Assembly: GCA_017794925.1 (NCBI GenBank)
Contig: CP051238.1
Coordinates: 3,613,328-3,677,327 of the forward strand
DNA from: Aestuariibacter sp.
GTDB taxonomy: Bacteria; Pseudomonadota; Gammaproteobacteria; Enterobacterales; Alteromonadaceae
Length of the DNA stretch: 64,000 nt
Direction of reading: 5' to 3'
How positions within the stretch are numbered: the stretch's first letter is position 1; each line of letters starts with the position of its first letter. Below are positions 1-8,221 of the stretch, in pieces. The translations under genes were made by a program, and so were the position numbers. The notes beneath the pieces were generated by a model that saw only the letters and a program-made list of their open reading frames with translations, was not told where the DNA came from and did no database searches.

Positions 1-291
1 TACAATGCAACTGCCGCGCATAGTGCAGAGCAGGCCCGACAACAAGTAGCGCAAGATCCCGGGCTTATCGATCACGTGCTGATTGACCTGCATTTACCGG
101 ATGCCAATGGCTATGAGTTAATCACCTCACTCATGAACCTTGCAGAAGGGTTAACCTTTACCATTATCAGTGGCGCAGAAACTGATGCTGATGCGATCGC
201 GGACTTACCTGTACTACAATCACTACTCAAACCGGTTAGCCGGGAGGATTTGGCCCAGTTATCGATACCCGCGCGCACGATTACAGCATAG
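1..291 (+). CDS. Response-regulator receiver domain, C-terminal fragment (5' end outside window)
   Basis: The frame is open from base 1 to the TAG at 289-291, so this is the 3' end of a gene that begins before the window. The fragment shows the hydrophobic strand ending in VLIDLHLPDANGYEL, the typical phospho-acceptor Asp segment of CheY-like receivers. It is followed by IISGAE and LLKPVS, which match the conserved Thr/Ser and Lys-Pro positions. No output domain follows, so the receiver is C-terminal, as in a hybrid histidine kinase or a stand-alone receiver. The GTG at 76 lies inside the domain and is not the real start. Partner and target cannot be read from here. Confidence 0.75.
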   Translation, partial: YNATAAHSAEQARQQVAQDPGLIDHVLIDLHLPDANGYELITSLMNLAEGLTFTIISGAETDADAIADLPVLQSLLKPVSREDLAQLSIPARTITA

Positions 292-459
292 CGGGAAGTC
301 CGGGTGTAAAAATTTCAGCAACCATGAAATAAGCACCTGCGCCACGCCATAATTAAAACCTAATGCACTGTATTTAAAAGATTATTCAAAAGGCACAGTG
401 TTTGCTTTCTGCTCTGTAATACCAATTCCCACACCGGGTTACAAGAAAAGGAAGCCATT

Positions 460-1020
460 ATGGATATGACTGTGTTACACCGCATGTTTACATCCAACGG
501 AATTAACCGTGTTGTCTTTGTTGCTATGATTACGCTTTGTCTACTGTCGGGATGCGCGAGTACTGCACCTACCCCCTTCCGGCCAACAGGGCCATCACAG
601 CCTTTTGGATACAGTTCGCAGCAAATGAATGAATCGACGTTCAGAATTTTATTTGCAGCGAATGAGCATACCGATTTTACGCAAATAGCCTCTTTTGCTC
701 ACAAACGTGCCGAAATAATCGCAAAAGAACAAGGCTTTGCCTGGTACAGAGTGGTTTCCAGTACGGCCGATAGTTTGCCGGCACGTCAGGCAACCGTACC
801 TGTTCCACCAAAGGACATTTCAATGGTAGAACAGGACGTGACAGAAAAGTTGCCCGAGCAACCTTGTGCAGATCAGCCATGCAAGGCTTCAAAGAAGATA
901 GCGGCGAGTGAAATGCCTGGTACTGACAATGACAATTTACCTACACGGTTTTATACCCTGGTAATACAGGGCGGTGTCGGTCAGGTCGCCCCGGACTCCG
1001 CTGTCTGGCTGGCAGAGTAA
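460..1020 (+). CDS. Envelope lipoprotein, CC0125/CC1285-like
   Basis: This 186-residue protein has an N-terminal hydrophobic segment ending in the lipobox LLSGC (Cys about residue 31), so it should be lipidated and envelope-anchored. The region around residues 65-105 (AHKRAEIIAKEQGF followed by WYRVVSS) resembles small lipoproteins of the CC0125/CC1285 type, in which a helix precedes an FRVV-like strand; this is a recollection of family pattern and not a search result. Four Cys/Pro-rich positions follow in the middle. The start has a good ribosome-binding site (AAGGAAG, 8 nt upstream). It is monocistronic and convergent with the yfbR-like gene. Function is unknown. Confidence 0.7.
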   Translation: MDMTVLHRMFTSNGINRVVFVAMITLCLLSGCASTAPTPFRPTGPSQPFGYSSQQMNESTFRILFAANEHTDFTQIASFAHKRAEIIAKEQGFAWYRVVSSTADSLPARQATVPVPPKDISMVEQDVTEKLPEQPCADQPCKASKKIAASEMPGTDNDNLPTRFYTLVIQGGVGQVAPDSAVWLAE

Positions 1021-1044
1021 CGGCCATTGCAAAACCTGAGCATG

Positions 1045-1689
1045 CTACCCTTTTAAATTAGCCTGGTTAGCATGCTCTACCCAATCCAGGTCTTTTGTTT
1101 GTTCATCTAACGTCCCCTTTGCGTCTTCCAGGAAAACCTTACAGAAATAATCAACACACGGAAAAAGATCACGGTATTTCTTCAGCTGTACTTCCATTTC
1201 TTCCATCGCATTAGAAAACTCGTGATTGGATTTCGCCAGTTCATAATCACATTTTAAATACGCACATAACACATCTGCAGCCTTAGCAAGGCGAACGTGG
1301 ATGTCATTCTTGTCCTGTAAAATTAATGGCTCGTATGTCGCCTGTAATGGCTCAGGTAACGTCTTAATCAGCATTTGTTCGAACCGACGTTCAAGCTTTT
1401 TAATCGCTTGCGTCGTTTCCGGGTCGTGATATTTCACCGGGCTGGGGATATCACTCATTCCTGCAATTTCGCTGCCTTCATGGAAAATTGCCATTGCTGC
1501 AACGCGGTCAGGTTCAATGGCTTCATTGAAAATTTCCTTAGCAATAACGCCCAGCATATGCGCGATCACAGAAGCTTCATAAATATGGGTCGAAAGCATT
1601 TCAGACTGGAACTGCGCCATTAGTGGCCAGCGCTTTACGTTACGTGCGCGTTGCATAAGACCGATAAATGCCGAGTGACTGTTTGCCAT
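1045..1689 (-). CDS. yfbR: YfbR-like HD-domain 5'-deoxynucleotidase
   Basis: This 214-residue protein aligns along its length with E. coli YfbR, a metal-dependent 5'-nucleotidase that dephosphorylates deoxyribonucleoside monophosphates in the cytoplasm. Shared landmarks are RWPLM near residue 20, the first metal His region (LSTHIYEA), the FHEGSE core near residue 70, DIPSPVKYH, and KAADVLCAYLKC around residue 140. The canonical HD pair is HE here (FHEGSE versus YHDASE in E. coli), a conservative change at a metal ligand. The gene is followed convergently by the lipoprotein at 460-1020 and stands alone. Confidence 0.85.
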   Translation of the reverse strand: MANSHSAFIGLMQRARNVKRWPLMAQFQSEMLSTHIYEASVIAHMLGVIAKEIFNEAIEPDRVAAMAIFHEGSEIAGMSDIPSPVKYHDPETTQAIKKLERRFEQMLIKTLPEPLQATYEPLILQDKNDIHVRLAKAADVLCAYLKCDYELAKSNHEFSNAMEEMEVQLKKYRDLFPCVDYFCKVFLEDAKGTLDEQTKDLDWVEHANQANLKG

Positions 1690-1866
1690 TTTATTCTCCT
1701 GATTCTGGCTGATACCGCGATCTTAACTACTATTCCTGAAAATGTCTGCCGCAATCCTGTCCCAGGCTATGTAAAAAATGCACAGGTGCCTGTAATGATA
1801 GCCAGCCTGCAAATATAGATTCAGCATAAAATTAAAAAATAACAATAAATATCAACAACATATAAA

Positions 1867-1894
1867 TTGGCATGTAACTAGCATTAGTTATATT
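1867..1894 (+). promoter_or_regulatory. Candidate sigma-70 promoter for the DUF1328 gene
   Basis: A -35 TTGGCA (1867-1872) and a -10 TATATT (1889-1894) are separated by 16 nt, placing a start near 1901, about 23 nt before the ATG at 1924. The match is by eye only. Confidence 0.45.
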
Positions 1895-1923
1895 GTCCTT
1901 GACTGATAAGAGAAGGAGACAAC

Positions 1924-2100
1924 ATGTTAGGTTGGGCTATTGTATTTTTTGTTATTGCTATTGTTGCTGCAGTATTTGGATTTGGTGGTATCGCAGGTGC
2001 CGCTACGGGCATCGCGCAGTTCCTGTTTTTCCTGTTTGTTGTGCTGCTGGTTATTTCGTTAATTGCAGGTGCTTTACGCGGTAAAACGCCGCGAGTATAA
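1924..2100 (+). CDS. Small DUF1328/YtjA-type membrane protein
   Basis: A 58-residue ORF starting [17 protein letters not shown], preceded by a strong ribosome-binding site (AAGGAG, 7 nt upstream). It contains two hydrophobic helices separated by a glycine-rich turn ([15 protein letters not shown]) and ends in a basic tail (RGKTPRV). This layout and the MLGWA start match the DUF1328 family (YtjA in E. coli), small inner-membrane proteins of unknown role, often stress-associated. It is followed 28 nt later by the small lipoprotein gene at 2129, and both end at the terminator at 2347, so they probably share a transcript. Confidence 0.85.
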   Translation: MLGWAIVFFVIAIVAAVFGFGGIAGAATGIAQFLFFLFVVLLVISLIAGALRGKTPRV

Positions 2101-2128
2101 CCCCCATTAAAATCATACGGAGACGATT

Positions 2129-2329
2129 ATGAAAACGTTAAAATTATTGGATGTACTTAAAATGACAGTGATTGCAGCATTTGCATGTAGTGTAATTGCT
2201 TGTGGTGACGGCGCTGCTGAAGACGCTGGTGAGACAATTGATGAGGTCGTCACTGATACTGGTAACGCTATCGAAGACGCCTGTGAAGATGTGAAAGAAG
2301 GCGTGAACGCTAAAGACGATGATTGTTAA
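2129..2329 (+). CDS. Small acidic lipoprotein, entericidin-like
   Basis: This 66-residue protein has a basic N-terminus, a hydrophobic stretch and the lipobox VIAC (Cys at residue 25). The mature part of about 42 residues is very acidic (repeated D/E) and ends in KDDDC, giving three Cys in the mature chain. Size and layout recall entericidin-type stress lipoproteins, but the mature sequence is more acidic and I do not assign it to that family with confidence. A ribosome-binding site (ACGGAGACG) precedes the ATG. It is probably cotranscribed with the DUF1328 gene just upstream. Confidence 0.7.
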   Translation: MKTLKLLDVLKMTVIAAFACSVIACGDGAAEDAGETIDEVVTDTGNAIEDACEDVKEGVNAKDDDC

Positions 2330-2346
2330 TAATGCATCGTGACAAG

Positions 2347-2377
2347 AGCCCATATCTTGGTGGATATGGGCTTTTTT
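2347..2377 (+). terminator. Rho-independent terminator after the small lipoprotein
   Basis: A perfect 10-bp stem AGCCCATATC / GATATGGGCT with a 6-nt loop is followed by a T run (2372-2377). It closes the DUF1328-lipoprotein transcript. Confidence 0.9.
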
Positions 2378-2409
2378 GTATTTGTAAATAAGTTGATGTT
2401 GTAATGGCG

Positions 2410-3630
2410 TTAGTCGCTCAGTGATACATCAACCCAAACCAATCGATGATCCGAACTTGCCTCTCGATTTTTCACTAAACGAAACAACGGATCAGTTTCA
2501 GAAGGCCAGAACACGCCGCTATTGGTAACCGTCATACCATACCTGGACGGCAATACATAATCCGCTCTGGCGCCCCACTCCGCGGTATACCTTGCGCAGT
2601 ACGTCTCCGCACAGTGTAATTTTCCGCCTTTGCTTTCGGGTACAACGTCACCATTTACCCTGGGGTGTGCCAGCAATTGTTCAATCACACCGGGTCGATG
2701 CTTATCGCCGACATCCGTAGCATTAAAGTCCCCTAACAACACAAATCGCTTATCGGGTGCTAATCCCCCTTTTTTACCAAGATCATCGTATATATAACCT
2801 GCTTTTTCAGGAGATAAGTAATCTGCCATCAAGCGAATTTCATCGTGATTTCGCTTCCCATTTCTGTCTTCAGGGCCATCAAAGGTGGGGGGTGTAGGAT
2901 GCATCGCCAGTACATGAAGCCATTTATCATTGACCATTACCGGAATGTCCCAGTGGGATTTTGAACTAAGTCTCATTCCCTGCCAGGCTGCCTTACTGTA
3001 CCAGCTTTCAGATGTGCCCGGATGCACGGGTTGTTGTGCATCTGGCATATCCTGCCATCGAAATAACTGAAGTGTTCTGACGGCTTCTTTATTAATAGGG
3101 TATTTAGACAACAGGACCATTCCATACTGCCCCGGATAAATGCCGTATCCATAGGCATCTCCGCCCGTTCCCGATGCCTTTCCATCGCCATCCAAATCAA
3201 AAGGACTGGGCTCACCGGTATTAACAGAAGCCGTGTAAATATACTCATATTGAATCGGGTTTTGTCCTTGCTGACTCACTGCCAGAAAATGGTTAATGAA
3301 CTTCTGTGCCGCAGACGGACTCACGCCTTCGGAGTAATCAAATTCATTTAACAACAATATATCCGGCGCAACCCGTTGAATAATCTCTGCGATGTTTCGA
3401 ATTTGTGGCTGCAGGGGATCATCCAGCAGGTTTAGCAAGGTTTTATCCGTGGGTTTTATACCCTGAGAACGGTAATTATTGGCTTCCATACTCACATTGA
3501 ATGTCGCAATACGAATAATGTGATGTTCAGCGTCAACTGTCTGCGATGTATCGGGGATAGCGCATCCAGCGATAAAACAAACCAGTAAAACACAGGCAAA
3601 TGCAAAAGTGAGACGAAGTGTATTTGTCAT
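2410..3630 (-). CDS. Secreted endonuclease/exonuclease/phosphatase-family lipoprotein
   Basis: This 406-residue protein starts with a lipoprotein signal peptide (CFIAGC, Cys about 23). The remainder shows the EEP (DNase I-like) signatures in order: RIATFNVSM, PDILLLNEFDYS with the metal-binding Glu, a central LHVLAMHPTPPT, LLGDFNATD, and the C-terminal SSDHRLVWVDV with the catalytic Asp-His. EEP enzymes cleave phosphodiester bonds in nucleic acids or phospholipid headgroups; the substrate cannot be told here, but the enzyme acts outside the cytoplasm. No ribosome-binding site precedes the ATG: the T run of a terminator-like hairpin ends one base before it. Confidence 0.85.
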   Translation of the reverse strand: MTNTLRLTFAFACVLLVCFIAGCAIPDTSQTVDAEHHIIRIATFNVSMEANNYRSQGIKPTDKTLLNLLDDPLQPQIRNIAEIIQRVAPDILLLNEFDYSEGVSPSAAQKFINHFLAVSQQGQNPIQYEYIYTASVNTGEPSPFDLDGDGKASGTGGDAYGYGIYPGQYGMVLLSKYPINKEAVRTLQLFRWQDMPDAQQPVHPGTSESWYSKAAWQGMRLSSKSHWDIPVMVNDKWLHVLAMHPTPPTFDGPEDRNGKRNHDEIRLMADYLSPEKAGYIYDDLGKKGGLAPDKRFVLLGDFNATDVGDKHRPGVIEQLLAHPRVNGDVVPESKGGKLHCAETYCARYTAEWGARADYVLPSRYGMTVTNSGVFWPSETDPLFRLVKNREASSDHRLVWVDVSLSD

Positions 3631-3700
3631 TAAAAAGGGCCTGAACTGTTGGTTAGGCCCTGGTTCCGGGGAGACTGTTTAACTGTCGTCAGGGCCTTAA
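3631..3700 (-). promoter_or_regulatory. Attenuator-like leader with two mutually exclusive hairpins
   Basis: Read on the minus strand, three complementary segments occur in order: GGCCCTG (3696-3690), CAGGGCCT (3662-3655) and AGGCCCT (3642-3636), the last followed by TTTTTA and the ATG of the EEP gene. Segment 2 can pair with segment 1 or with segment 3. The 2:3 pairing followed by the U run is a classic intrinsic terminator; the 1:2 pairing would prevent it. The hairpin may also simply terminate the upstream operon. Confidence 0.6.
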
Positions 3701-3738
3701 ATAAAGTATTCAGTGTACCCTAACCGTATCAGCAATAG

Positions 3739-4182
3739 CTACGCTTCGCTAATGCGACTCCAGCGCAAAAACAGTCCAAGCGCCATTAACAACAAACTGG
3801 CTGCCACAACAACCGCAACTGGATAAAACAAGTTACCGGCCAGATCCAACTGACTGTATTTAATGATCATGATTAGCCCCTCAAGCACCAACGCAATGAT
3901 CACGACACTGACAAAGCGGGTAATAGTGCGTCGAATGGCATCGAACAGGTTATCTTCTTCACTAAAGCGGTACTCTTTATAAATTCCCACTGCCAACTCA
4001 TAAGTTGCCAGAGCGATAAATAAGTCATTAATGGACTTGATTACCGCTGACACGAAGTCCGTATCTGCATTAAAGCCTTCAACAAAGTGTACCCCCGCAA
4101 GTACAATCATGGTTGCTGATATCACCATAAACAGTCCGGCAAAAAACGTTGCTGATAAGTCTTTAACCCATTTATTTTGCAT
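3739..4182 (-). CDS. Four-helix integral membrane protein, last gene of the MlaA-RND operon
   Basis: This 147-residue protein has four predicted membrane helices (about residues 10-33, 45-65, 88-110 and 118-138) and a short charged cytoplasmic loop (YKEYRFSEEDNLFDAIRR). The arrangement is reminiscent of PsiE-like or other small conserved membrane proteins, but I cannot name a family. Its ATG overlaps the stop of the RND exporter gene by 11 nt (ATGCAAAATAA), so translation is probably coupled and the protein may work with the transporter. Confidence 0.6.
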   Translation of the reverse strand: MQNKWVKDLSATFFAGLFMVISATMIVLAGVHFVEGFNADTDFVSAVIKSINDLFIALATYELAVGIYKEYRFSEEDNLFDAIRRTITRFVSVVIIALVLEGLIMIIKYSQLDLAGNLFYPVAVVVAASLLLMALGLFLRWSRISEA

Positions 4183-6607
4183 GCTGTGCGTCCTCCTGAA
4201 TGGCTGTTGTGTTTTTACCGACCAGCATATTTAGCAGAGCAGGTAATAAGGTTAAATCTGCCAGTAATGCCAATAACATCGCCAACGCAGTCAGTAATCC
4301 AAAATACACACTTGGCAGAAAGTCCGATCCGGCGAACAACGAAAAACCAATAGCAATCAAAGACGTTGTTATTAAAATCGCCATCCCGCTTTCCCTGAAG
4401 GCATGTTGTGTTGCAGATTCAGCCCCCTGCTCTGCTGATTCCTTATAGCTGTGAACAAAATGCAGCGTATCGTCTACCGCTATCCCCATTGCAATAGCGG
4501 CTATCGTGATCGTCATAATATCCAGCGGAATGCCCGCCCAACCGATAATTCCCAGAATTGCCAGCGTCGTAAGTACATTCGGTACCAATGCAATAAGTGC
4601 TAATTTAATTGAGCGAAATATCAGTAAAAAAACGATACCCAACGCCACATAGACAATACCGAGCGTGGTAATTTGCGATTCAAATAGCCTGCCCAAAATG
4701 TCCTGATACAAGACAAACAAACCCGTGAACTGATATTGTTCAGCTGACAGTGATATCGCTTCCATATCCTGATGTAATTGCGACATTAATTGCTCACGAT
4801 CCAGACCTTCTGTTGTATCCTGAATACGCACGGCCATTCGTAATTGTTGGCTTTCTTCGGAAAAATAGGCGCCAACCAGTTGATTAACGACTTTTTGATC
4901 AAGCAGGTAATAGATACTGGATAGCTCGTACTCAGTTAACGGTTTCCCCTCATTCAATTGCTTGGCCAGCTCAGTAAAATTCACTACTGACGTAACGCTC
5001 CCTGTTGCCTCAAATGCGTTTACTGCAGCCTGTGCCAATTGAAGTTGGTTAACCGCATTTGCACTTAGTAGCAAAGATTCATTTGACGGGGGATGCTGGA
5101 TATCAATGATAATATCCAGCGCGGTGGTACCACCGAACTCCTTATCAATATAAGCCAGCTCCTGATGAACCCGGGTATCATCAGCAAAGTAATTAATGAA
5201 TGAGTTTTCAACGTTAAGTCTTGTTATTCCCATTGAAAAAGCAACAAGTAAACTGGTAAATACTGCGAACACCCAAACCGGTTTGTTAACCGACACGTTA
5301 GCAGCCCGGTTAAGCATGCCGGCAAAAATGCCCCACTCTTTACCTTCCTTTTTGGCCTTAAGACACGCCAGACCAGCGGGAAAACCAATAACACTGACAA
5401 GCAACGAGATACTGGTAGCCAGCAGCATCATGGTGCCGAATGACATAACGGGAGCAAGGCCACTGAACAACAGAGCCGCGAAACCCACAGAGGTAGTCAG
5501 AGCGGCAAAAAAACAGGGAGCCAGCTTAGCGTGTAGCATGCTTTTTACCCGGTCGTGTTGATTACTTTCAGGATTTTCACGTGCTATAAAACGATAACTG
5601 CTGATCATATGGATCATGACAGCCAGGGTCAGGATGATCTGTAATGCGACAAAGTTGGCAGATATCACCGTTGCCCTTAAGTCCAGCCACCCAAGTACAC
5701 CAAGTGTAATACCCACACTTACCGCACACGCTGTAAGCGGGAAGATGACCCAGCGCAGGCGTCGATAAAGCAATGCCAGTAATAAAGCAATGACCACCAC
5801 AATAGCGATACCAAACACCACTAAATCACTGGTGATAATGTCAATCAGATGTTGACCGACAACATAAGGGCCACCAAGGTACACATTCGCACGCTCCGTC
5901 ACCGTACTGGTAATTTGATTGATCTGTGCGATTTCCTGTTTTCTTCGTTCTGTCAGAGACTGACGAATCGGATCAGCTTGCTTTTCAAGCGCCTCAAGTT
6001 CGGCTTGCGCCTCTTCAGGTAAATCCTTGCCCATATATCGGGCTTTCAGTTCAGTAATGTCACTTTCGATCTCTGTCAGTTCTTGATTTGCCTTAAATAC
6101 GATTTGAATGGCTGTGGCACTGTTCGCGCTGTTAATTAGCAAATCCGTGAAGATAGGATGGCCAGAGACCAGTGAGCGCATTGTCCCCGGCGTGTATCGC
6201 TGAGCCTGCCAGGTAAGCTGATCAACCTGAGTGTTCCCGGTCAGGTCTGACGCGTTTTTCACCAGCGGAACGTTAATGATTGAAGTAACCGATTCAACAC
6301 GCTTTATATTTTTGAAAGCCTTACTTAAGCTCTGTAAATCATTGAAGGTCTGTTCACTAAATACGTCATAAATGGTTGGCTCGTAAGCCACCAGGATAAA
6401 TTCGTCGGGACTAAAGGTTTGTTGCGCCAATTGCGACTGGATATAAAGCTGATTGTCTTTCGCTAGTAAGGTGTCAGCTGAAGCTGCTATTTTGAATTTT
6501 GGAATGCCGGTAGCCGCGACGGCAAACAGGGCTATCAATGCCATTAACACTATCAACCTAAAGTGAATAATGGAGTATGCAATACGAGACACTATATTAG
6601 TTTTCAT
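4172..6607 (-). CDS. RND-superfamily (MMPL/HpnN-like) exporter
   Basis: This 811-residue inner-membrane protein has the RND internal duplication: a membrane helix at about residues 10-32, a large periplasmic domain, a cluster of five helices near 250-400, then a second helix (about 440-460), a second periplasmic domain and a final five-helix cluster ending near residue 795. Length and layout fit the COG1033 group (MMPL, HpnN-like) that moves lipids or hydrophobic molecules, not the tripartite AcrB type. The ATG at 6607 is preferred over upstream starts because it gives MKTNIVSRIAYS directly before the first helix and overlaps the mlaA stop by 11 nt. Adjacency to mlaA suggests a role in outer-membrane lipid traffic. 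Confidence 0.85.
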   Translation of the reverse strand: MKTNIVSRIAYSIIHFRLIVLMALIALFAVAATGIPKFKIAASADTLLAKDNQLYIQSQLAQQTFSPDEFILVAYEPTIYDVFSEQTFNDLQSLSKAFKNIKRVESVTSIINVPLVKNASDLTGNTQVDQLTWQAQRYTPGTMRSLVSGHPIFTDLLINSANSATAIQIVFKANQELTEIESDITELKARYMGKDLPEEAQAELEALEKQADPIRQSLTERRKQEIAQINQITSTVTERANVYLGGPYVVGQHLIDIITSDLVVFGIAIVVVIALLLALLYRRLRWVIFPLTACAVSVGITLGVLGWLDLRATVISANFVALQIILTLAVMIHMISSYRFIARENPESNQHDRVKSMLHAKLAPCFFAALTTSVGFAALLFSGLAPVMSFGTMMLLATSISLLVSVIGFPAGLACLKAKKEGKEWGIFAGMLNRAANVSVNKPVWVFAVFTSLLVAFSMGITRLNVENSFINYFADDTRVHQELAYIDKEFGGTTALDIIIDIQHPPSNESLLLSANAVNQLQLAQAAVNAFEATGSVTSVVNFTELAKQLNEGKPLTEYELSSIYYLLDQKVVNQLVGAYFSEESQQLRMAVRIQDTTEGLDREQLMSQLHQDMEAISLSAEQYQFTGLFVLYQDILGRLFESQITTLGIVYVALGIVFLLIFRSIKLALIALVPNVLTTLAILGIIGWAGIPLDIMTITIAAIAMGIAVDDTLHFVHSYKESAEQGAESATQHAFRESGMAILITTSLIAIGFSLFAGSDFLPSVYFGLLTALAMLLALLADLTLLPALLNMLVGKNTTAIQEDAQHAK

Positions 6608-7496
6608 TATTTTCCTGCTCGCTCTGGGTTTGTTTTCCAAACCACATATCCCGTTTTTTGGCCTGCAAATATTGATTGCGGAAGAATATATAGGGGTCAT
6701 CGGCTTCGTCATAAAGCGTACGATAGGTGTCAGATTGACTACTGAAATCATCTAGCCCGTCGACAGCGCGCAACTGATAATTGTGCGGTGAATGGGTGAC
6801 ATGATTTACCGGATGAACAAATCCTTCAGTCAGCACGGATACCCCGCTGCGGACATCACTTTGTCCGAATATGGGTAGTACCAGATAAGGCCCAGGCTCT
6901 ACGCCCCAACTGGCCAGTGTGTCACCGATAGTTTGGGGTTGCTTCTCAAGCTCAAACACAGACGTCGCTGGATCAAACAGACCCAGAATACCCACTGTGG
7001 AATTAATTAAAAAGCGGCCAAGATTGCTGCCAGCCTGTTTGACTTCTCCTGCAAACAAATGATTCAGAAGGTTCAATGGCTCGCGAAGGTTGTCAAAGAA
7101 TTTCCCAACCGAATCCCGTGCCGGTGCAGGGACGACAGCCCGATACCCATTTGAGACCGGGGTAAGTACATACTCGTAAGCACCATGGTTAAAAGAAAAC
7201 ATGGCACGATTGAAACCTTCCCACGGATCATAATAGGTAACTGTCGCAGCAGCTTCGTCATTTAGCGACGTTTGTGCCATCGACACAACGGTGGGTTCAA
7301 CGCTAATTTCTCCCTGAGAGGTCGATACCGTTACAGTTTGACCATTTGACATAGCCTCTGTCGCAGACATTGACTCAGCGGGCTTTTCAATAATGAGCGC
7401 AGGCTTTGATCCCGATTTCTCCGGGACCTGCGCACAGCCGCTTACTACCGATAAAATCAAGCCCGTCAGGGCAAAGGTTGAGGCCTTATAATGCAT
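6597..7496 (-). CDS. mlaA: MlaA/VacJ-family outer-membrane lipoprotein
   Basis: This 299-residue protein has the lipobox VVSGC (Cys 21), a variable linker, then the MlaA domain: DPWEGFNRAMFSFN, VPAPARDSVGKFFDNL, EPLNLLNHLFAGE, GRFLINSTVGILGLFDPA, TIGDTLASWGVEPGPYLVLP and FGQSDVRSG. MlaA sits in the inner leaflet of the outer membrane and extracts misplaced phospholipids for the Mla pathway. Here the neighbours are an RND exporter and not mlaBCDEF, so the partner is probably different. The start overlaps the upstream gene stop by 11 nt, and the stop overlaps the RND start by 11 nt. Confidence 0.92.
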   Translation of the reverse strand: MHYKASTFALTGLILSVVSGCAQVPEKSGSKPALIIEKPAESMSATEAMSNGQTVTVSTSQGEISVEPTVVSMAQTSLNDEAAATVTYYDPWEGFNRAMFSFNHGAYEYVLTPVSNGYRAVVPAPARDSVGKFFDNLREPLNLLNHLFAGEVKQAGSNLGRFLINSTVGILGLFDPATSVFELEKQPQTIGDTLASWGVEPGPYLVLPIFGQSDVRSGVSVLTEGFVHPVNHVTHSPHNYQLRAVDGLDDFSSQSDTYRTLYDEADDPYIFFRNQYLQAKKRDMWFGKQTQSEQENNEN

Positions 7497-7857
7497 GTCC
7501 TTGTCCGGTTTTCATGCGATGGTGAAGCAGTATTGCGTTGGCGCGCTCCAACGAATCATCGCGGTTAAATTGCCAGTTGCGTTGCTCAAATTCTCTGGCC
7601 TCACTCAAATAATAAATAATGCGTTTTAAACGCAACGAGTGAACCCGGTTCTGAGCATTAAAGCGCGTCTCTTCAATCGCATCCTCGAGGGACTGAATAG
7701 CGCTACTTTGTTGTGCAGGAACCACTGCGACTAACTCTGTCGTTTGCGCACTGTCCTGTTCCTGTACCCATTCTGTAAGAGGTGTTGATTGACTGGTTGC
7801 CCATACTCCGCTGCAAACCAGTAGAGAACCAAATGCCCATTTCGTTAAATTTTGCAT
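7486..7857 (-). CDS. Small secreted protein, first gene of the MlaA-RND operon
   Basis: This 123-residue protein (from the ATG at 7857; a GTG at 7869 is also in frame) has a signal peptide with probable cleavage after VWA. The mature part has a Gln/Ser-rich linker and two amphipathic helices rich in Arg and Glu (for example RVHSLRLKRIIYYL and EAREFEQRNWQFN). I recognise no family. Its stop codon overlaps the mlaA start by 11 nt (ATGCATTATAA), so it is very likely a periplasmic component or accessory factor of the MlaA-RND system. Confidence 0.65.
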   Translation of the reverse strand: MQNLTKWAFGSLLVCSGVWATSQSTPLTEWVQEQDSAQTTELVAVVPAQQSSAIQSLEDAIEETRFNAQNRVHSLRLKRIIYYLSEAREFEQRNWQFNRDDSLERANAILLHHRMKTGQGHAL

Positions 7858-7924
7858 TGTCGTCACCACATAGTTGGTTTAGCTTGCTTACATACCGGCT
7901 GTCACTTCGCTCCGGCTCCGTATT

Positions 7925-7974
7925 AGCCCTTGAAAAAAGGGCTGACGTTTATTCCCGGACCGCGTGGTCCGATT
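7925..7974. other. Two small hairpins upstream of the MlaA-RND operon
   Basis: AGCCCTT/AAGGGCT (about 7925-7943) and GGACC/GGTCC (about 7957-7970) are short inverted repeats between the small ORF at 7980-8135 and the operon start. Neither has a T run in the operon direction, so they are not clear terminators. Confidence 0.4.
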
Positions 7975-7979
7975 TAGTA

Positions 7980-8135
7980 TTAAGGCAATACCTCTTCACC
8001 CTGAGAGGTTTGATTTGCCTCATTCAGCCTGATTTGATATTCAGTCGGATTAGCCGCCTCTTCATATCGCGCAAACCAATTAAAGAATGCCCGCTCACCT
8101 GGCTGAAATCGTTGTTCGTTATCGGCATTGTCCAT
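7980..8135 (-). CDS. Small hypothetical protein upstream of the MlaA-RND operon
   Basis: A 51-residue ORF begins ATG at 8135 (MDNADNEQRFQPGERAFF) and ends at TAA 7980. The product is acidic and soluble, with an aromatic cluster (FFNWFARYEE) and no signal peptide. The upstream GGGAAC is only a weak ribosome-binding site. The codon pattern is plausible and it lies on the same strand, about 120 nt ahead of the envelope operon. No family is recognised. Confidence 0.4.
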   Translation of the reverse strand: MDNADNEQRFQPGERAFFNWFARYEEAANPTEYQIRLNEANQTSQGEEVLP

Positions 8136-8221
8136 GTTGCTGAGTTCCCGTAATTTGAGTGTGTAAATTTATTATGTAAAACAAAAAAGAGAAGCGCCCG
8201 TCGGCAGCTTCTCGTTATGTA

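Noticed and set aside
6607-6751. 48-codon N-terminal extension of the RND gene
   Set aside because: It lies inside mlaA in another frame; the ATG at 6607 gives a normal N-terminus and an 11-nt overlap.
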